Source: Cryptomeria japonica
Lineage: Eukaryota; Streptophyta; Pinopsida; Cupressales; Cupressaceae
Direction: 5' to 3'
Assembly: GCF_030272615.1 (NCBI RefSeq)
Contig: NC_081406.1
Span: 242,847,218-242,911,217, forward strand
DNA: 64,000 nt
How positions within the stretch are numbered: the first letter of the stretch is position 1; every line of letters starts with the position of its first letter. The translations under genes were made by a program, and so were the position numbers. Positions 43,044 to 54,545 of the stretch are shown here, one piece after another. The notes beneath the pieces were generated by a model that worked only from the letters and a program-made list of their open reading frames with translations, did not search any database and was not told the origin of the DNA.

Positions 43044-45384
43044 TTGCCATCTGGTGTGCGTATTGCAGGCAGGCTCGGGATGAGCAACAGTCAGAAAAGT
43101 AGGAAGCATCATCCAAAAACCCAGTCGACAAAGGACAAGGATGAGGTAACAGCAAACAATATTGTGTTCGAGGGTCTTAATGGAATAGACTGCAGGAATT
43201 GGTGGGCGAAGACATCTCACGATGACCCGATAAAGAAAAACCTTCGCCAGGCACAGGTACACTGGGCTATCCAAATGCCAGTTTTCTGCATAAAAGATTT
43301 TGAGGTGGTTTTGCGTGCCATGATTGGCAGCTATGATAGACACCGCCGCTAGTCTGTATTTGACTATCAACACCAACGGTTAACTATTTCCTTCACGGCA
43401 GGCGAGTTCAGCAGGGTGTTTGGCATACCGAAGTTGAAAGGGAAAAAAATCGATACTTCACAAAAAATCACTCTAGAAAACCGTGCCACCTTGCTATAGT
43501 TGATGTTGAGGGATAACCTCATGCAGGGAGAAAAAGATAGTCTCAAAAGTGTAGGCAAGAGTAGGGGGATCAAGAAAACATTTTTGGCTAAGGGAGTATG
43601 GCGATGTTTGTTGTCCGTAGTGAAGAGTCACCTTACAGGTGCCAACCGCGCATTTGACATAGCTATCGCACAAATAGTGTTGATGAATGGGCTGCACAAC
43701 GGGGTGGTGTATGACTGGGCATCACTACTGGCAAATAGGATGGATGAGTTCATGACCCTGCAGTACAAGAAATTTTACATGCCGCATCACGCCATTGGGT
43801 TATTTCTCGATGTAGTCCACACACAGATCACAGCCATTGGAGCCACAAGGTCGTGTTGCATCGGACCAGCCCCCCATATTCTACTGGTCGCACTTGGACG
43901 TCTTGGCACATGGCGCGAAGGCACGTTTGGGCACAAAAAGGAAGAAGCCCGCCATGTCAAACACGGAGTCGGACACAGAAGAGTCTGATGCTGAAGAGGA
44001 TGCGGATAGCGGCAGGGAGGAATCCGCAAACACCTCCTAGGTGAGCGGAGGGAGCTTTCGGTTGGCAAGTAGAGGGGGTGACCAATTGCTTGAAGAGGAG
44101 GTAGTGGAATCGGCAAGTACAAAAGGGTCCGTTTTAGCATCACAGGTTCAGGTACACTTTACACCAGCACGCTTAACAGAGACTTGTCAGTTGGCGGTGC
44201 CGCGGTCATTCGGGACAGTCAGCGTAGTCACCACAGTGCCAGTACCTAGCTTTGGGCAGCCTCGAGTGACGATAGCTATGACACCATCGCGGGTCGAGAC
44301 CACAACAGGGATCGACTCTAGGGTGGCCTCAGTTCAGCAGGATGGGTCGGGTGCCTTGGCGAGTGTAGGGGCTTCCATGGAGCAGGATGTGCCGGGTGTG
44401 CCAAGTTATATGCAGGAGGTAATGATGGAAGCAGGTGCTCTCCAGGATGACCTGAGTGCCTGGTTGAGTCGTTACTAGCTCACACCCGTGGCACCTGTAG
44501 GGGAGGCCACTCTATCTCTAGGCAGGGAGGTGCATTCCTTGGATATCATTGATCTAGAGGACGGGAGTTCTCCGAGCAGTAGGGCACTTCAGAGAGCTGT
44601 GTCACCCCCGGCGGATGTAGTAACCAGTCCTTACACAAAGGAGGGGGTGCTTGTGGGAGTGCAGCAGGACGGCGGAGAATTTGAGCAATTCATTGTCGAG
44701 ATGACTCTAGGAGCACAACGGCTTGTGTCATCTGCGAGACTCCAAGAGGATGCTGCCATGGTCGAGCGGATGGAGAGGTTGTTGACCTTTGCCCACACCG
44801 GATGCAGAGAGGAGTTTGGGAGGTGTTTTGAGTCTGCCGGGAGACCTGAGATAGAGAACCTGGGGATGCTGGAGGCTTGGAGCCTCACTGAGGGGGTTGG
44901 CGAGACTCGGATGCAATCATTGTTGAGAGACGTGGAGCAGGCCTTCCGGGAAGGCTATCTTGAGCTCCGGAGGACACAACAAACGGCATCTATAGCTGAG
45001 GCCTTGCGCGTAGCAGCAGTGATGACTTGGGAGGAGCTGACTGCCAGGTTTCGGGAGCTTGAGGCTACCGTGGCACAGACTCGAACAGCAATGGACATTC
45101 TAGTGGTAGATAAATCTGCCTTGGCTATACAGCTAGAAGAGGAAAGGGTATCCAGAGAACAGTTGGAGACTCGATTAGTGAGTGCACTGGAGAGCGTGGA
45201 CAAGAAGGATAAGGAGATGTTGGAGGCTGCCTACATGGTGAAGACTGCAATGGAGAGACAGATGGTGGCAGAACGAGATCTGAAGAGGACGGAGCAGGTG
45301 TACGAGCTGCGTGGGCGATTGGCGTCCACCGCTACACCACCCTTGGCGCCTTCTTCATCAGGGACGCCCTCTGCACCCCCTTAG
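43044..45384 (+). pseudogene. X third ORF (ORF3): conserved N-domain plus coiled coil, function unknown
   Basis: One ancestral ORF of about 780 codons, starting MSNSQKSRKHH. TAG stops lie at 43350, 43497, 44038 and 44476; one frameshift lies near 43830. The N-domain (about residues 30-260) has WWAKTSHDDPIKKNLRQA, VHWAIQMPVFCIKDFE, ISFTAGEFSRVFGIP, a WRCLLSVVKSHLTGANRA block, MNGLHNGVVYDW and FYMPHHAIGLFLDVVH. Then come a SDTEESDAEEDADSG acidic stretch, a Ser/Thr/Val-rich linker and, from about 44650, a helical Glu/Arg-rich coiled coil ending KDKEMLEAAYMVKTAMERQ and a Pro/Ser tail. No signal peptide or membrane segment is visible. Athila-type elements are known for an env-like third ORF in this position, but this one does not look membrane-bound. 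U has the same layout. Confidence 0.85.
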
Positions 45385-45472
45385 TTTTTTATGTTGGGTT
45401 CTATAATAAGCAATGTATTCCCCATTTTGTTGTAAGTCGTCTGGAGACAACCTTTCTATTTTGGGGGGATGA

Positions 45473-45737
45473 TGTTGGCGGCAATATTATATAAAACTAG
45501 TTAATTAAGTTGTAATTGTCTTTGTTAGTTCGATAACTGGGGGATGGTAGTTACGGGTGCGACGGTTGGCACTCGCACCCCCTCGGTACCTTTATATACC
45601 TTGGAGGTAACTTGTACAAGGAACATGATTATGAATGGAATAGCATCTCTTATGTTTCATCTGATATCTATGGCATTATTATTCTGCATTAAGTGTTCTA
45701 TCTGTATGTTCTAAACTGTTCACCCAGAGGGTAAACA
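45473..45737 (+). repeat. 3' LTR of X
   Basis: Identical length to the 5' LTR, with about 8 substitutions by eye, seven of them transitions. It is preceded by the polypurine tract near 45462-45472. Confidence 0.95.
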
Positions 45738-45742
45738 AGAAG

Positions 45743-46417
45743 TTCCCTTCCTGGATGGATGATGAGCTCTATCAAGAGCTCCCGAGAAAGAATTTGTGCT
45801 ATTCCTGCAAAGAACCTTGGGTTCCGAGTCATAGATGCCATGGGAAGAGTAATGCTCGTCAAATGGAGGCATATTCAGCTAATGGATCAGATTCTAAAAA
45901 TTCGGAACAACAGCCTGATTCGGAGGGAAGTGAGTATGAAGAGGCTCCAGAAGGGCCTGAAAGTGACCATGAAGATAGGGGTATAGTTGCCCAACTCTCA
46001 ACCTTTCACAAGAATGAATCATTCAGAGTTCGAGGAGCATTGGGAGAGCATCGACTTGTTGCTCTAATTGATACCGGAGCAACTGACAACTTCATTGATG
46101 CTAGAATTGTTGCAAAGAGAGGTCTTTTCACTGATGATGTTGAAGACTTCAAGGTCATGGTGGCTGATGGATCAACCATTTGTTGCAAACGGATGGTTTC
46201 AAACATGTCAATGAAGTTGGGTAACTATGAAGTCAAGGATGACTTCTACATTGTCAACATTGGAGGGACTGATGATGTGGTCCTTGGCATTCAATGGCTG
46301 CGATCTCTTGGAGAGATCACCCTTAACTTGCAAACCATGGAGTTAAAATTCATGTCTAAAGGAAAGAGGGTAGTATTGAGAGGGATGTCTAATGGAGGCC
46401 CTCGGATTGCACCTTGA
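45743..46417 (+). pseudogene. Y gag end (zinc knuckle) and protease
   Basis: It continues the gag frame after element X. CYSCKEPWVPSHRC is the nucleocapsid zinc knuckle. A Glu/Ser-rich linker follows, then protease with FRVRGALGEHRLVALIDTGA (active-site DTG), FIDARIV and VVLGIQWLRSLG. The frame is open from 45755 to a stop at 46415. The region to 46750 is a degenerate linker that includes the KRRKVFENPP block twice in diverged form. Confidence 0.88.
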
Positions 46418-46739
46418 AGAGGATGGAGAGGATGATCTGCCATAACCAAGTGGAGTGGGCAGCAGAGTGTTTGATAATGTCATGAAGTCCACTTGAAGAA
46501 AAAGGAAGCTACTCTACAGACATACAATATTTAATCACAAAAAAGAGTAAGATTTTTGGGAATCCCCCTCTTGGTAAATCTCCTGAGTGCATGATCATGC
46601 CATCTAATTCACTTGAAGAGAAGACAAGTTATCCTGATGGCATTCAAGCTTTGATTACAAAGAGGAGAAAGGTGTTTGAGAATCCACCTCCCAGTAGACC
46701 TCCTTAGCGAGGTACTGAACACATTATTGAGTTAGAAGG

Positions 46740-47810
46740 AGCTAAGCCTGTCATGACTACTCCTTATCGATACCCCAAGAAGCAAAAGGATGAAATTGAG
46801 AAACCAATTAAGGAGCTTCTTGACATGGGTTACATTCGGCTGAGCAAGAGACCTTTTGGTTCCGCTGTAGTTTTGGTGAAGAAGAAGGATGCGACCATGC
46901 GCATGTGTGTGGATTATCGGGCTCTCAATCAGAAAAAATCGGTATCCTATCCTTAGGATTGATGAGCTACATGGTGATGTCTACTTTTCCAAGATTAATC
47001 TCAGGTCCGGCTATCATCAAATTAGGATGAGGGAATCTGACATTGAGAAGACAGCCTTCAGATGCCACTTTGGGCATTTTGAGTTTTTGGTCATGCCCTT
47101 TGTCTTGACTAAAGCACCTGCTACCTTACAGTCGTGCATGAACAAGATTTTTCAAAAGCAATTGCAGAAGTTCGTGCTTATCTTCTTTTTGATGACATCC
47201 TCATTTTCAGTAAGACATGGAAGGAGCACTTGCAGCACTTAGATGAAATTCTCAGTATTTTAGAGTCTGAATCATTGTTTGCAAAAGAATCTAAGTGTGA
47301 CTTTGGAATGAAGGAGTTGCTTTACTTTGGGCATATCATCAATGCAGAAGGAGTGAAGGTTGATCTAGAAAAGATCAAAGCCATAGTCGATTGGCCTCCA
47401 CCTGAGAACTTGAGTCACCTGAAGGGGTTCTTGGGTCTATGTGGCTTCCATCGGAGGTTTATGAAGGGTTACTATCAGATGGCTGCCCCCCTCACGGATC
47501 TCACTAAGAAGCGAGCTTTTGTGTGGACAAAAAAGGCACAAGGAGTTTTTGATAAGTTTAAAGAACTTATGAGCACATGCCCTGTTTTGGCCCTACCTAA
47601 TTTCTCCAAGCCTTTCGAGATTCAATGTGATGCATCAGGAGAAGGTGTTGGAGAGGTGTTGATGCAAGAGAAACACCCGATTGTGTTTGAAAGCAAAAAG
47701 TTGAGAGGAGCTAAGAGATCATATTCTATCTATGATAAGGAGATGCTTGCAATTATGCACACCTTGCCAAGTTCAGGAAGTACTTGGTCGGAAGCAAGTT
47801 TGTAGTGAAG
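46740..47810 (+). pseudogene. Y reverse transcriptase and RNase H
   Basis: RT blocks: [70 protein letters not shown], the FDDILIFS catalytic box, and GVKVDLEKIKAIVDWPPP. RNase H: PFEIQCDASGEGVGEVLMQ and YSIYDKEMLAIM. Frameshifts near 46950, 47180 and 47780 break it. The catalytic FDD remains. Confidence 0.9.
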
Positions 47811-48714
47811 ACAGACCACAATAGCCTCAAGCATTTCTTGCATCAGAAGGACCTAAATGAGAGGCAACAAAAATGGGTGAGTAAGCTACAAGCTTATGAC
47901 TTTGGCAAAAACAATGTTGTGGCAGATGCTCTTTCACGGAGACCCCATTTGAGCTCTTTGTGTGAGCTCGCTGCTGATTGGAAAGATTTCTTGCTTGCTG
48001 ATTATGCCAAAAATCAGTTTGCAACCAGCATTATTGAGGGTATTTTTCAGAATGAAAGGTACAAGGTGGTTGACAATTTGATACTCTACAAGGGTAGGAT
48101 CTTTTTGTTACCTGAATCTCAACTCAAAAAGAAGATTCTAAAGACTTTTCATGACATTCCCCTTGCTGGTCATCAAGGTTATTTCAAGACCTACAAGCAG
48201 ATTCATGAGAGGTTCACATGGAAAGGACTGAAAAACAAAGTATTGAACTACATCAAAGAGTGTCACACTTGTTAGATGAACAAAAAATGAGCACACTCTA
48301 CTTGCTGGTTTGTTGCAACCTCTGCCTATTCCCAACCAAAAAAGGGAAATTATTTCAATAGATTTCATCACGAGGTTGCCAAAGGCTCATGGCAAGGATT
48401 GCATTTATGTGGTGGTGGATAGATTAACCAAGTTTGCTCATTTCTTCACCATCACTAGTTCTTTTACAGCAGCTCAAGTGGCTAATGTGTTTTTCTGTGA
48501 AGTGTTTAGATTGCATGGGCTACACAAGAATATCCTAAGTGATAGAGACAGCAAGTTCCTAAGCACCTTTTGGCAGGAGATTTTCAAATTGTGTGGCACA
48601 GTGCCTACTCCAAGCACAATCTACCACCCCCAGACAGATGGACAAACAAAGATTGTAAATAAATGGTTGGAAGGCTATCTCAGAAATTATGTTTCAGAAC
48701 AGCAGACAACATGA
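47784..48714 (+). pseudogene. Y RNase H end and integrase
   Basis: TDHNSLKHFLHQKDLNERQ and NVVADALSRRP close RNase H. The HHCC integrase zinc domain is HDIPLAGHQGYFK..CHTC, with the next Gln as TAG. Catalytic core: SIDFITRLP and LSDRDSKF keep both Asp residues, but GQTKIVNKWLEGYLR has Lys where the catalytic Glu (GQTE) is expected. Another stop follows at 48712. Confidence 0.9.
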
Positions 48715-49439
48715 GTGAGATGGTTACGTTTAGGGGAATATTGCTATAATTCCTCATATCGCATGTCCATTAGGATGTATCCTTTCATGGCACTGTATGG
48801 TTACGAGGCCCCTAGCTTTGCTGATTTGATGTTTGGAGATAGCAAGCCCCTCAAGCTAGGGATATGGTGCAGTAATGTCAGGAAATTCTGAGGGCTTTGA
48901 AGAATCACCTCCAGATTGCGCAGAATCAGCAAAAGTTGTATGCTAATCAGCAGAGTGTAGAGCGATCATTTGAGGTTGGAGACATGGTCTACCTTAGACT
49001 TCAGTCTTTTAGACAGTCTTCTCTTTAGAAGACTAGAGTAGAAAAGCTTAAGCCACATTTCTATGGTCCATTCCGAGTCACCAGGAAGGTTGGTCCAGTG
49101 TCTTACGAGTTGGAGCTACCAGAGAGTAGAAGAGTTCATAATGTCTTCCAAGTGTCACACCTCAAGAAGGCACTAGGACACAACGTAGTGGTCTCTTCAG
49201 ATTTACCCCCTATGGATGAGGAAGGGCAGTTGGTGCTGATTCCAGAAGAGATTATTGACTTCAGAGAGCGCTCCTTAAGGAGAAGGACAATCAGGGAGTA
49301 CTTGGTGAAGTGGAAGAACCTACCTGCAGAGGATGCTACTTGGGAAAGTGAAGAGATTCTACAACATCCAGGCTTACGATTGCTTGAGGGCAAGCAATCT
49401 TGGGGAGGGTGGACGGTAATGTCCCCTTCCAGCCAGTGA
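48715..49439 (+). pseudogene. Y integrase C-terminal region with chromodomain-like tail
   Basis: Degenerate up to 49097 (blocks MYPFMALYGYEAPSFADL and SFEVGDMVYLRLQ are still visible across stops). From 49098 an open frame gives YELELPESRRVHNVFQVSHLKK, then IREYLVKWKNLP and EDATWESEEIL. This is the aromatic and acidic pattern of a chromovirus chromodomain, thought to target integration to marked chromatin. It overlaps the 3' LTR start by 25 bp. Confidence 0.8.
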
Positions 49440-51079
49440 TCACTCTTGGTAGAAAATAGCTTATTCAGGAGGCTCGTAGGCTATTTTTGGCAGAATTATG
49501 GTTTCCATCTTCCAGGAGAATTTTGAGTGGGAAGCAGTTGGAGTCTGGAATTTCTAATTATGGAGTTTTTCTGGGTTTTCTGAGGGCTTCACAGTGATGG
49601 TACATGCATTGCGTTTAGTTGAGGTTTGCAAATTTACTATTTTTAGAAAGTAGGGTCTGAGTAGACCATTTTTCTGGGTTTTTCAAGATTTTTCTGACAA
49701 TATGGCATGCAACTTCATCTGACAACTCTTCAATGGACTTACTATTTTTAGTAAGTAACAATTGATCCCGGTTTGTGCCCTAACGAAGTCTGGTAGCATC
49801 GGCTACTTTTGGCAGTTATGTGATGGCTCAGTGACTCAGTTCTATTTCTAGCAGGCATGGTTGAGTTCAGAATGCAGTTTAATGGACTTGGTCATTTATC
49901 ATTAAAATGACTTAAGTTAATGTTTTTATGACATTTGGTCTACAAAAATGGTTTATTAGATATTAAAACTTTGTCCCAAGTTTAATATTCAATTATTAAA
50001 TTGGACTTAGGAAAGAGGGAAAAATATTCTATTCATAAGATTTTATTATTTCTCCTAAGTCAAGGGTCGAAAATGGGAAAATTATTTTGAAATATTACTT
50101 GCGGACCTTGGACAAGTTCAAATTTTTATAGGAGAGGAAAAATTACATCTTGGGTAGTCATATGTTGGTGTAATGAAATGAAATGCAGCACTCATTTGGG
50201 TGAAATGAAATGTCATGCAATGTGGACGAAATGGAGGTGTTGAATTTGAATGTCGGTGAGCAAATGTTATAAATAAGAGCTTGGGCTCTCATTTCGATAT
50301 CTTTTGAAAACTTATCCTGTCGGATTGACTCCAGACTTCTTCGAGGGTTAAAACCTCCTAGGGCTTTTTGCAGTTTCGAGTGTGAGACATCACTCCTAGC
50401 TATGGTTCGATTATGGATTGCTTGGTTTGAACCCTATGGGTGGTGTTTGTTGGAGAGCTGAGTGTGTGGCGTCTTCTTCCTCTGGAGGGCGCGACTTTTT
50501 GGTGAAGAGTGTGACTTTCATTGCTGGTCGTACTTTCATTGTTGGTCGTACTATCCTTGCAAGTTGTACCTTCCTTTGTTGGTCGTACCTTTTAGTGTTT
50601 TTTGTTGGATGTGTTTGGTGTGCTTTGTGTGGGAGATTTCGGTGGCTCTATGTTCAGCGATTCTGGGTTTTGGGTGTGTGTGAATCTCAAGTGTTGTTTG
50701 TGCTTCGTTGGTGTGGCTTTCCTTAGTTTGTTGTGGTTAGTGGTGGCAGATTGGTGGAGTTACAGCAAGCTGTTCTCTGTGACAGCAATTCGGTATTGTG
50801 GTTTTTACTCTCTTGCAAAGTTTTTCCTTGTTCTCGTGCTTCTCCTTCTATTCTATGTTTGTAATAGTTTATATTTTATATTGGTTGCCATTTTTCAAAA
50901 TGATTCACTGTAAAGCTAAATGGTAGTACCATTAGCTATCACTGTTTGCATCTTATTTGTAATTCCCACTGCACAAGTGGAAGAGGATGGCTTGGTCACC
51001 TTCTAAATTTGTAATTAGGAAGTGAGTTCAGTCCTCCCACTGAAATACTGCGGTAGAGTTGATTTGTTGTAATAAGTCT
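49415..51079 (+). repeat. 3' LTR of Y, truncated by W
   Basis: It starts GGTAATGTCCCCTTCC after a purine-rich TTGGGGAGGGTGGACGG tract and matches the 5' LTR to the GTAATAAGTC repeat. There it is cut at 51079 by the right terminus of W (TGTTGGTG on the plus strand). About 440 bp of LTR end are not found in the window. Confidence 0.88.
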
Positions 51080-51537
51080 TGTTGGTGTCTATTTTATCAT
51101 CTACCAAACATTAGAATAAAGTACCCAAAGATAATTTATCCTCTCTTGAAAAATCACAGCTTATTATAAGATTGCTAGAAGATCATATGGCGGTTCCAAG
51201 GTTTCTTTAGTCAGGTCTTGACGTGTGGATAAGCTCAATGGGCGTTGAGATTTGTTGGTAATACACAAAGGGATTACGCTTGAATGAGTTGTGAACAATT
51301 TTGGAACTTAGATAGATTTATCAATTAAAGCTCAAACTAATTTTGCATAGTGAATGAAAATCATCCATTCACCAAAAGCATGAACGGAGATAAACCATAA
51401 ACCAATACTTATCAGATCTTTCATTCAATCTAACAACATGAAATAAAATCTAAACTAATGTGTTGAAAAAATTGAAAACCTTGCTTAATCACTCAAACAA
51501 TAGGGATTACAAAGCCTTAAGAGAAACCACACATGTA

Positions 51538-52359
51538 TGTGATGTCCCCGGTATAATTAAATAATAAATTTAATTATTTTATTGTAAGGCCCCAAATTTA
51601 ATAGCAAACCTTTCGGGCCCTTTTATTTTATTAGATTAGGCAAGTCTTAGTTGGTCGTGTCGGCCTGTTTGTAACCCTTCGAGAAGTTTCCTAGAGCCCA
51701 TATATATGGCCGAGTTAGTCTTTGTCATAGGTATGCGATTTTGGTATTTTCTCTTGTTTGTGTGAATTCTAGTTAGAGTTCTGTTATCTGCCATTTCGGA
51801 GGTGAAAGACCCTCCCTATTTGGTTCTCGCAGTTTCGGTGGGAGTAACTCCTCACCCTACTTTGCCTTTCTCTCAGTCCCAGATTGTTGTAATTTGAAGT
51901 GCATTAATCTGACTATTCTCTGGCTCGTGTAATAACATATAAATCTTCTTGTTCATCATTTATCCGGCATCATATCTTATTGCAAGCTTCATCGATTGGT
52001 TTGGCGACTAGTCTTCACTACTGTACGGTTTTCACATTGTACGAACTGCACCCTCACTATATGGTCTCACACCGTACTGCCACCCTTCCTCACACCACCG
52101 TACATCCTTTGAACTGTACAGCCTCCCTCACTCCATTGGATGACATTCATACCATGCTGCCACCCCTCCTCCCACCACCATACAGCCTTCACTCCACCGT
52201 ACAGCCATTGCACCGTACGACCCTCCCTTCACCGTACGACCTTCCACACCCTCATCGTACATCACACCTCCACCATACGGCCACCCAGCCACCGTACGGG
52301 TGTCCCTTCCACCGTACAGTAGATCAACCCTCGACACCGTACAAGCCCGGAACATTATA
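51538..52359 (+). repeat. 5' LTR of Z with CCGTACGR repeats
   Basis: TGTGATGTCCCCGG to GGAACATTATA, 822 bp. The promoter-like CCCATATATATGG lies near 51699. From 52022 to 52350, CACCGTACGG-like motifs recur about 13 times. ORFs here (51980-52360) are by-products of that repeat. Confidence 0.92.
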
Positions 52360-52360
52360 G

Positions 52361-52372
52361 TGGTATCAGAGC
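52361..52372 (+). promoter_or_regulatory. tRNA-iMet primer-binding site of Z
   Basis: TGGTATCAGAGC directly after the LTR (one spacer base). Confidence 0.92.
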
Positions 52373-52402
52373 TTGTCATCTTGCCAGCCTGTCGGGTAGT
52401 GG

Positions 52403-53836
52403 ATGCAAGTGTACACTAGAAGGAGGTATCATTCGGCCAACCAAATGGGGGAACCACAGGATCCTGCAAGAGAAGTCATGGCACTATTAAGGGAGATAAC
52501 TAGAAGCCAAGCTCAACTCAATGACACGATAACCAGAGGGGAGCAACGACAACAAATCATGGAGGAAACCTTACGACAATTGGCCTTGGGAAAAACGAAT
52601 GGAGAACAAAATGGGCATGGCGATGATTCGGTCACTGGAAGGTCAAACGTCCAACGCTCACATTCACGGCTGCTGATGCCGACTTTCCCTCAGAAATCAG
52701 AAGCGCCACGCAAGGAGCATGAACCCACCTTTCAAGAGTTGCAAGCACAGTTGAACCAAGATTGGAGGGATGAAAATCTCGAGGGAGACATATCCTTCAA
52801 GGATTATGCTGAGCTCCGGATGAAATACTCAAGCGGCAGAAGTCGGGGCTATTATGGGCACTATAACAATGACATCAAGTAGAAGGTTGGCAAGATCAAC
52901 CTGTCATCCTTTGATGGGACCGAAGTAACCTTGGCACAAGCTTGGGTTCAAAAGGCAGATGCCTACTTCCAACTCAACCCCATGCCTAAAGATGAAGCTA
53001 TCAAGTTTGCGGCACTTCACCTAGAAGGAGTCGCGCACAAATGGTGGCATCATGGAATGGTCACTCTCGGCCATGACCAGATAACTTCCTATGCTGACTT
53101 CACGGAGAAGCTCATAGATCGGTTTGACGGGAAGGATCTAGAACTCAATTTCAAGGAGTTGGCGCAACTAAAACAGTCGAGGCCAATGGACAATTACATC
53201 ACAGAGTTCCAGAGACTATCCGTGTTGGTAACAGACATCTCAGAACGGGGATTGGTGGTCTTGTTCATGGACGGATTGATGGAACCTCTGAAAGGTTGGG
53301 TAAAAGGGTTCAACCCTAGCACGCTCACAGAACCAATCAAAAAGGTCCGTAACATGACAACATCTTCCTCTTCCAGAAATTTTGCACATAACAAACCACC
53401 TTTCGTTCCAAAGGAGAAGGATAATAAACCCTTTCCGAAGAGGTCATTTCTTGATGAAGCCACAAAACAGGAACTTAGAAGGAAGAAGCTTTGTTTCACC
53501 TGCAAGGAGCCATTGGAACCAAGCCACCGATGTTTGGGCAAAGGAAAGATTCACTATATTGAAGTAATGTCCGATGGAGAAGAGGAGCCTAAGGAAAGTG
53601 AACCACCAAGGGAAGAATCTGCCGAGGAAACCAGCTTGGCGGAGAGAATCTCCACATTGGTACGGAGGGGAGGGGTCATTGCCACACTTGCGGGTACCCC
53701 AAGGTGCAGTGTATTTAGGGTACGTGGTACACTCCAAGGGCAACGAGTCTTGGTTATGCTCGACAGTGGGGCCTCACTCAACTTCATAGACTCATCACTC
53801 GTCACCCCGAAGAGGTTTGTGTACAAAGGAGCATGA
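52403..53836 (+). pseudogene. Z gag and start of protease
   Basis: One frame with a single stop (TAG at 52880). The N-terminal part is a charged helix (QVYTRRRYHSANQMG to RQLALG). The capsid core has AQAWVQKADAYFQLNPMPKDE, HKWWHHGMVTLGHD and LMEPLKGWVKGFNP. The knuckle is CFTCKEPLEPSHRC. Protease begins FRVRGTLQGQRVLVMLDSGA with the DSG active site. A frameshift at about 53820 then moves protease to another frame. Confidence 0.9.
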
Positions 53837-54545
53837 AGGGTTCGATGTCAAGGTGGCAGGAGGCAATCTCCTATCATGCACTCACCTAGTTCCGCAACTG
53901 AGCATCAACATGGGAAATTACACGGTGACTGACGATTTCTTTGTAGTAGATCTGGATGACACAGATGTCATATTGGGCATTCAATGGATGGAGACCCTTG
54001 ACCAGTACACACAGAGCTTCAAAAGGATGGAGTTCTCATTCGAGGTGGATGGCAGGAAGGTGGTTCTCAGAGGAATGTCAAATGGAAGCCCGAGGGAGAT
54101 TTCCGCCAAACAGATGGAAGCCATCTTCCGACATGATGAAGTAGTCTGGGCAGCACATCGCTTGATCTCGACAAAACCTATGAAAGAGCATCCGACTTAC
54201 TACAAGGATGAGGAACTTTAGTCGGTTCTGGATAAGCATAGTTTGGTCTTCGCTGACATTCCACCTGCTATAACCCCACACCGAGGGTTCGAGCACACCA
54301 TCGAGTTGGAGGAAGGAGCAAAACCCGTTATCACCACACCCTACCACCACCCCAAAAGTTCAAACAAGAGATAGAGAAAACGATCTAGGAACTCCTCGAT
54401 AAAGGATGGATCCAGCCCAGCTCTAGCCACTTTGCATCCTTGGTGGTACTGGTGAAGAAGAAGGACAGAACTCTCAGAATGTGTGTTCACTACCGTGCAC
54501 TGAACAAGAAGACTATCAAGAATAGATACCCCATTCCCAAGATCG
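53817..54545 (+). pseudogene. Z protease end and RT start
   Basis: It continues protease (HLVPQLSINMGNYTVTDDFF, DVILGIQWMETL). A stop at 54219 is followed by a FEHTIELEEGAKPVITTPY block that opens RT, then a frameshift near 54350. CVHYRALN has His for the usual Asp (CVDYRALN). The RT lead-in is clear but broken. Confidence 0.85.

Larger units (their letters stand above)
36138..45737 (+). mobile_element. Element X: complete 9.6-kb Athila-like Ty3/gypsy element with a third ORF
   Basis: Two 265-bp LTRs (36138-36402 and 45473-45737) are flanked by AGAAG on both sides (36133-36137 and 45738-45742). After the 5' LTR comes a tRNA-Asp-like primer site; before the 3' LTR is the purine tract GGGGGGATGA. 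Order: gag, protease, RT, RNase H, integrase, a CGTACGG-rich spacer, a long third ORF, 3' LTR. The DGGSGVNVLP protease, the RNase H tail ending in a PDAHLF block, the primer site and the extra 3' ORF fit the Athila/Tat lineage. No second RNase H was seen, which favours Athila over Tat. All ORFs are broken. My count is about 8 differences in 265 LTR positions. Confidence 0.93.
32821..51079 (+). mobile_element. Element Y: Ty3/gypsy chromovirus, interrupted by X and cut by W
   Basis: Order: 5' LTR 32821-34927, iMet primer site, gag, [Athila-like X at 36138-45737], rest of gag, protease, RT, RNase H, integrase, chromodomain-like tail, 3' LTR from 49415. The 3' LTR stops at 51079, where W begins. 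The gag frame resumes right after the X target duplication. Pol carries several stops and frameshifts, so Y is defective. Confidence 0.92.

Noticed and set aside
43044-45384. Calling the third ORF a true envelope gene
   Set aside because: No signal peptide, membrane segment or fusion-like motif is visible, and the C-terminus is a soluble coiled coil.
52128-52379. ORFs on both strands in the Z LTR
   Set aside because: By-products of the CACCGTACGG repeats inside a defined LTR.
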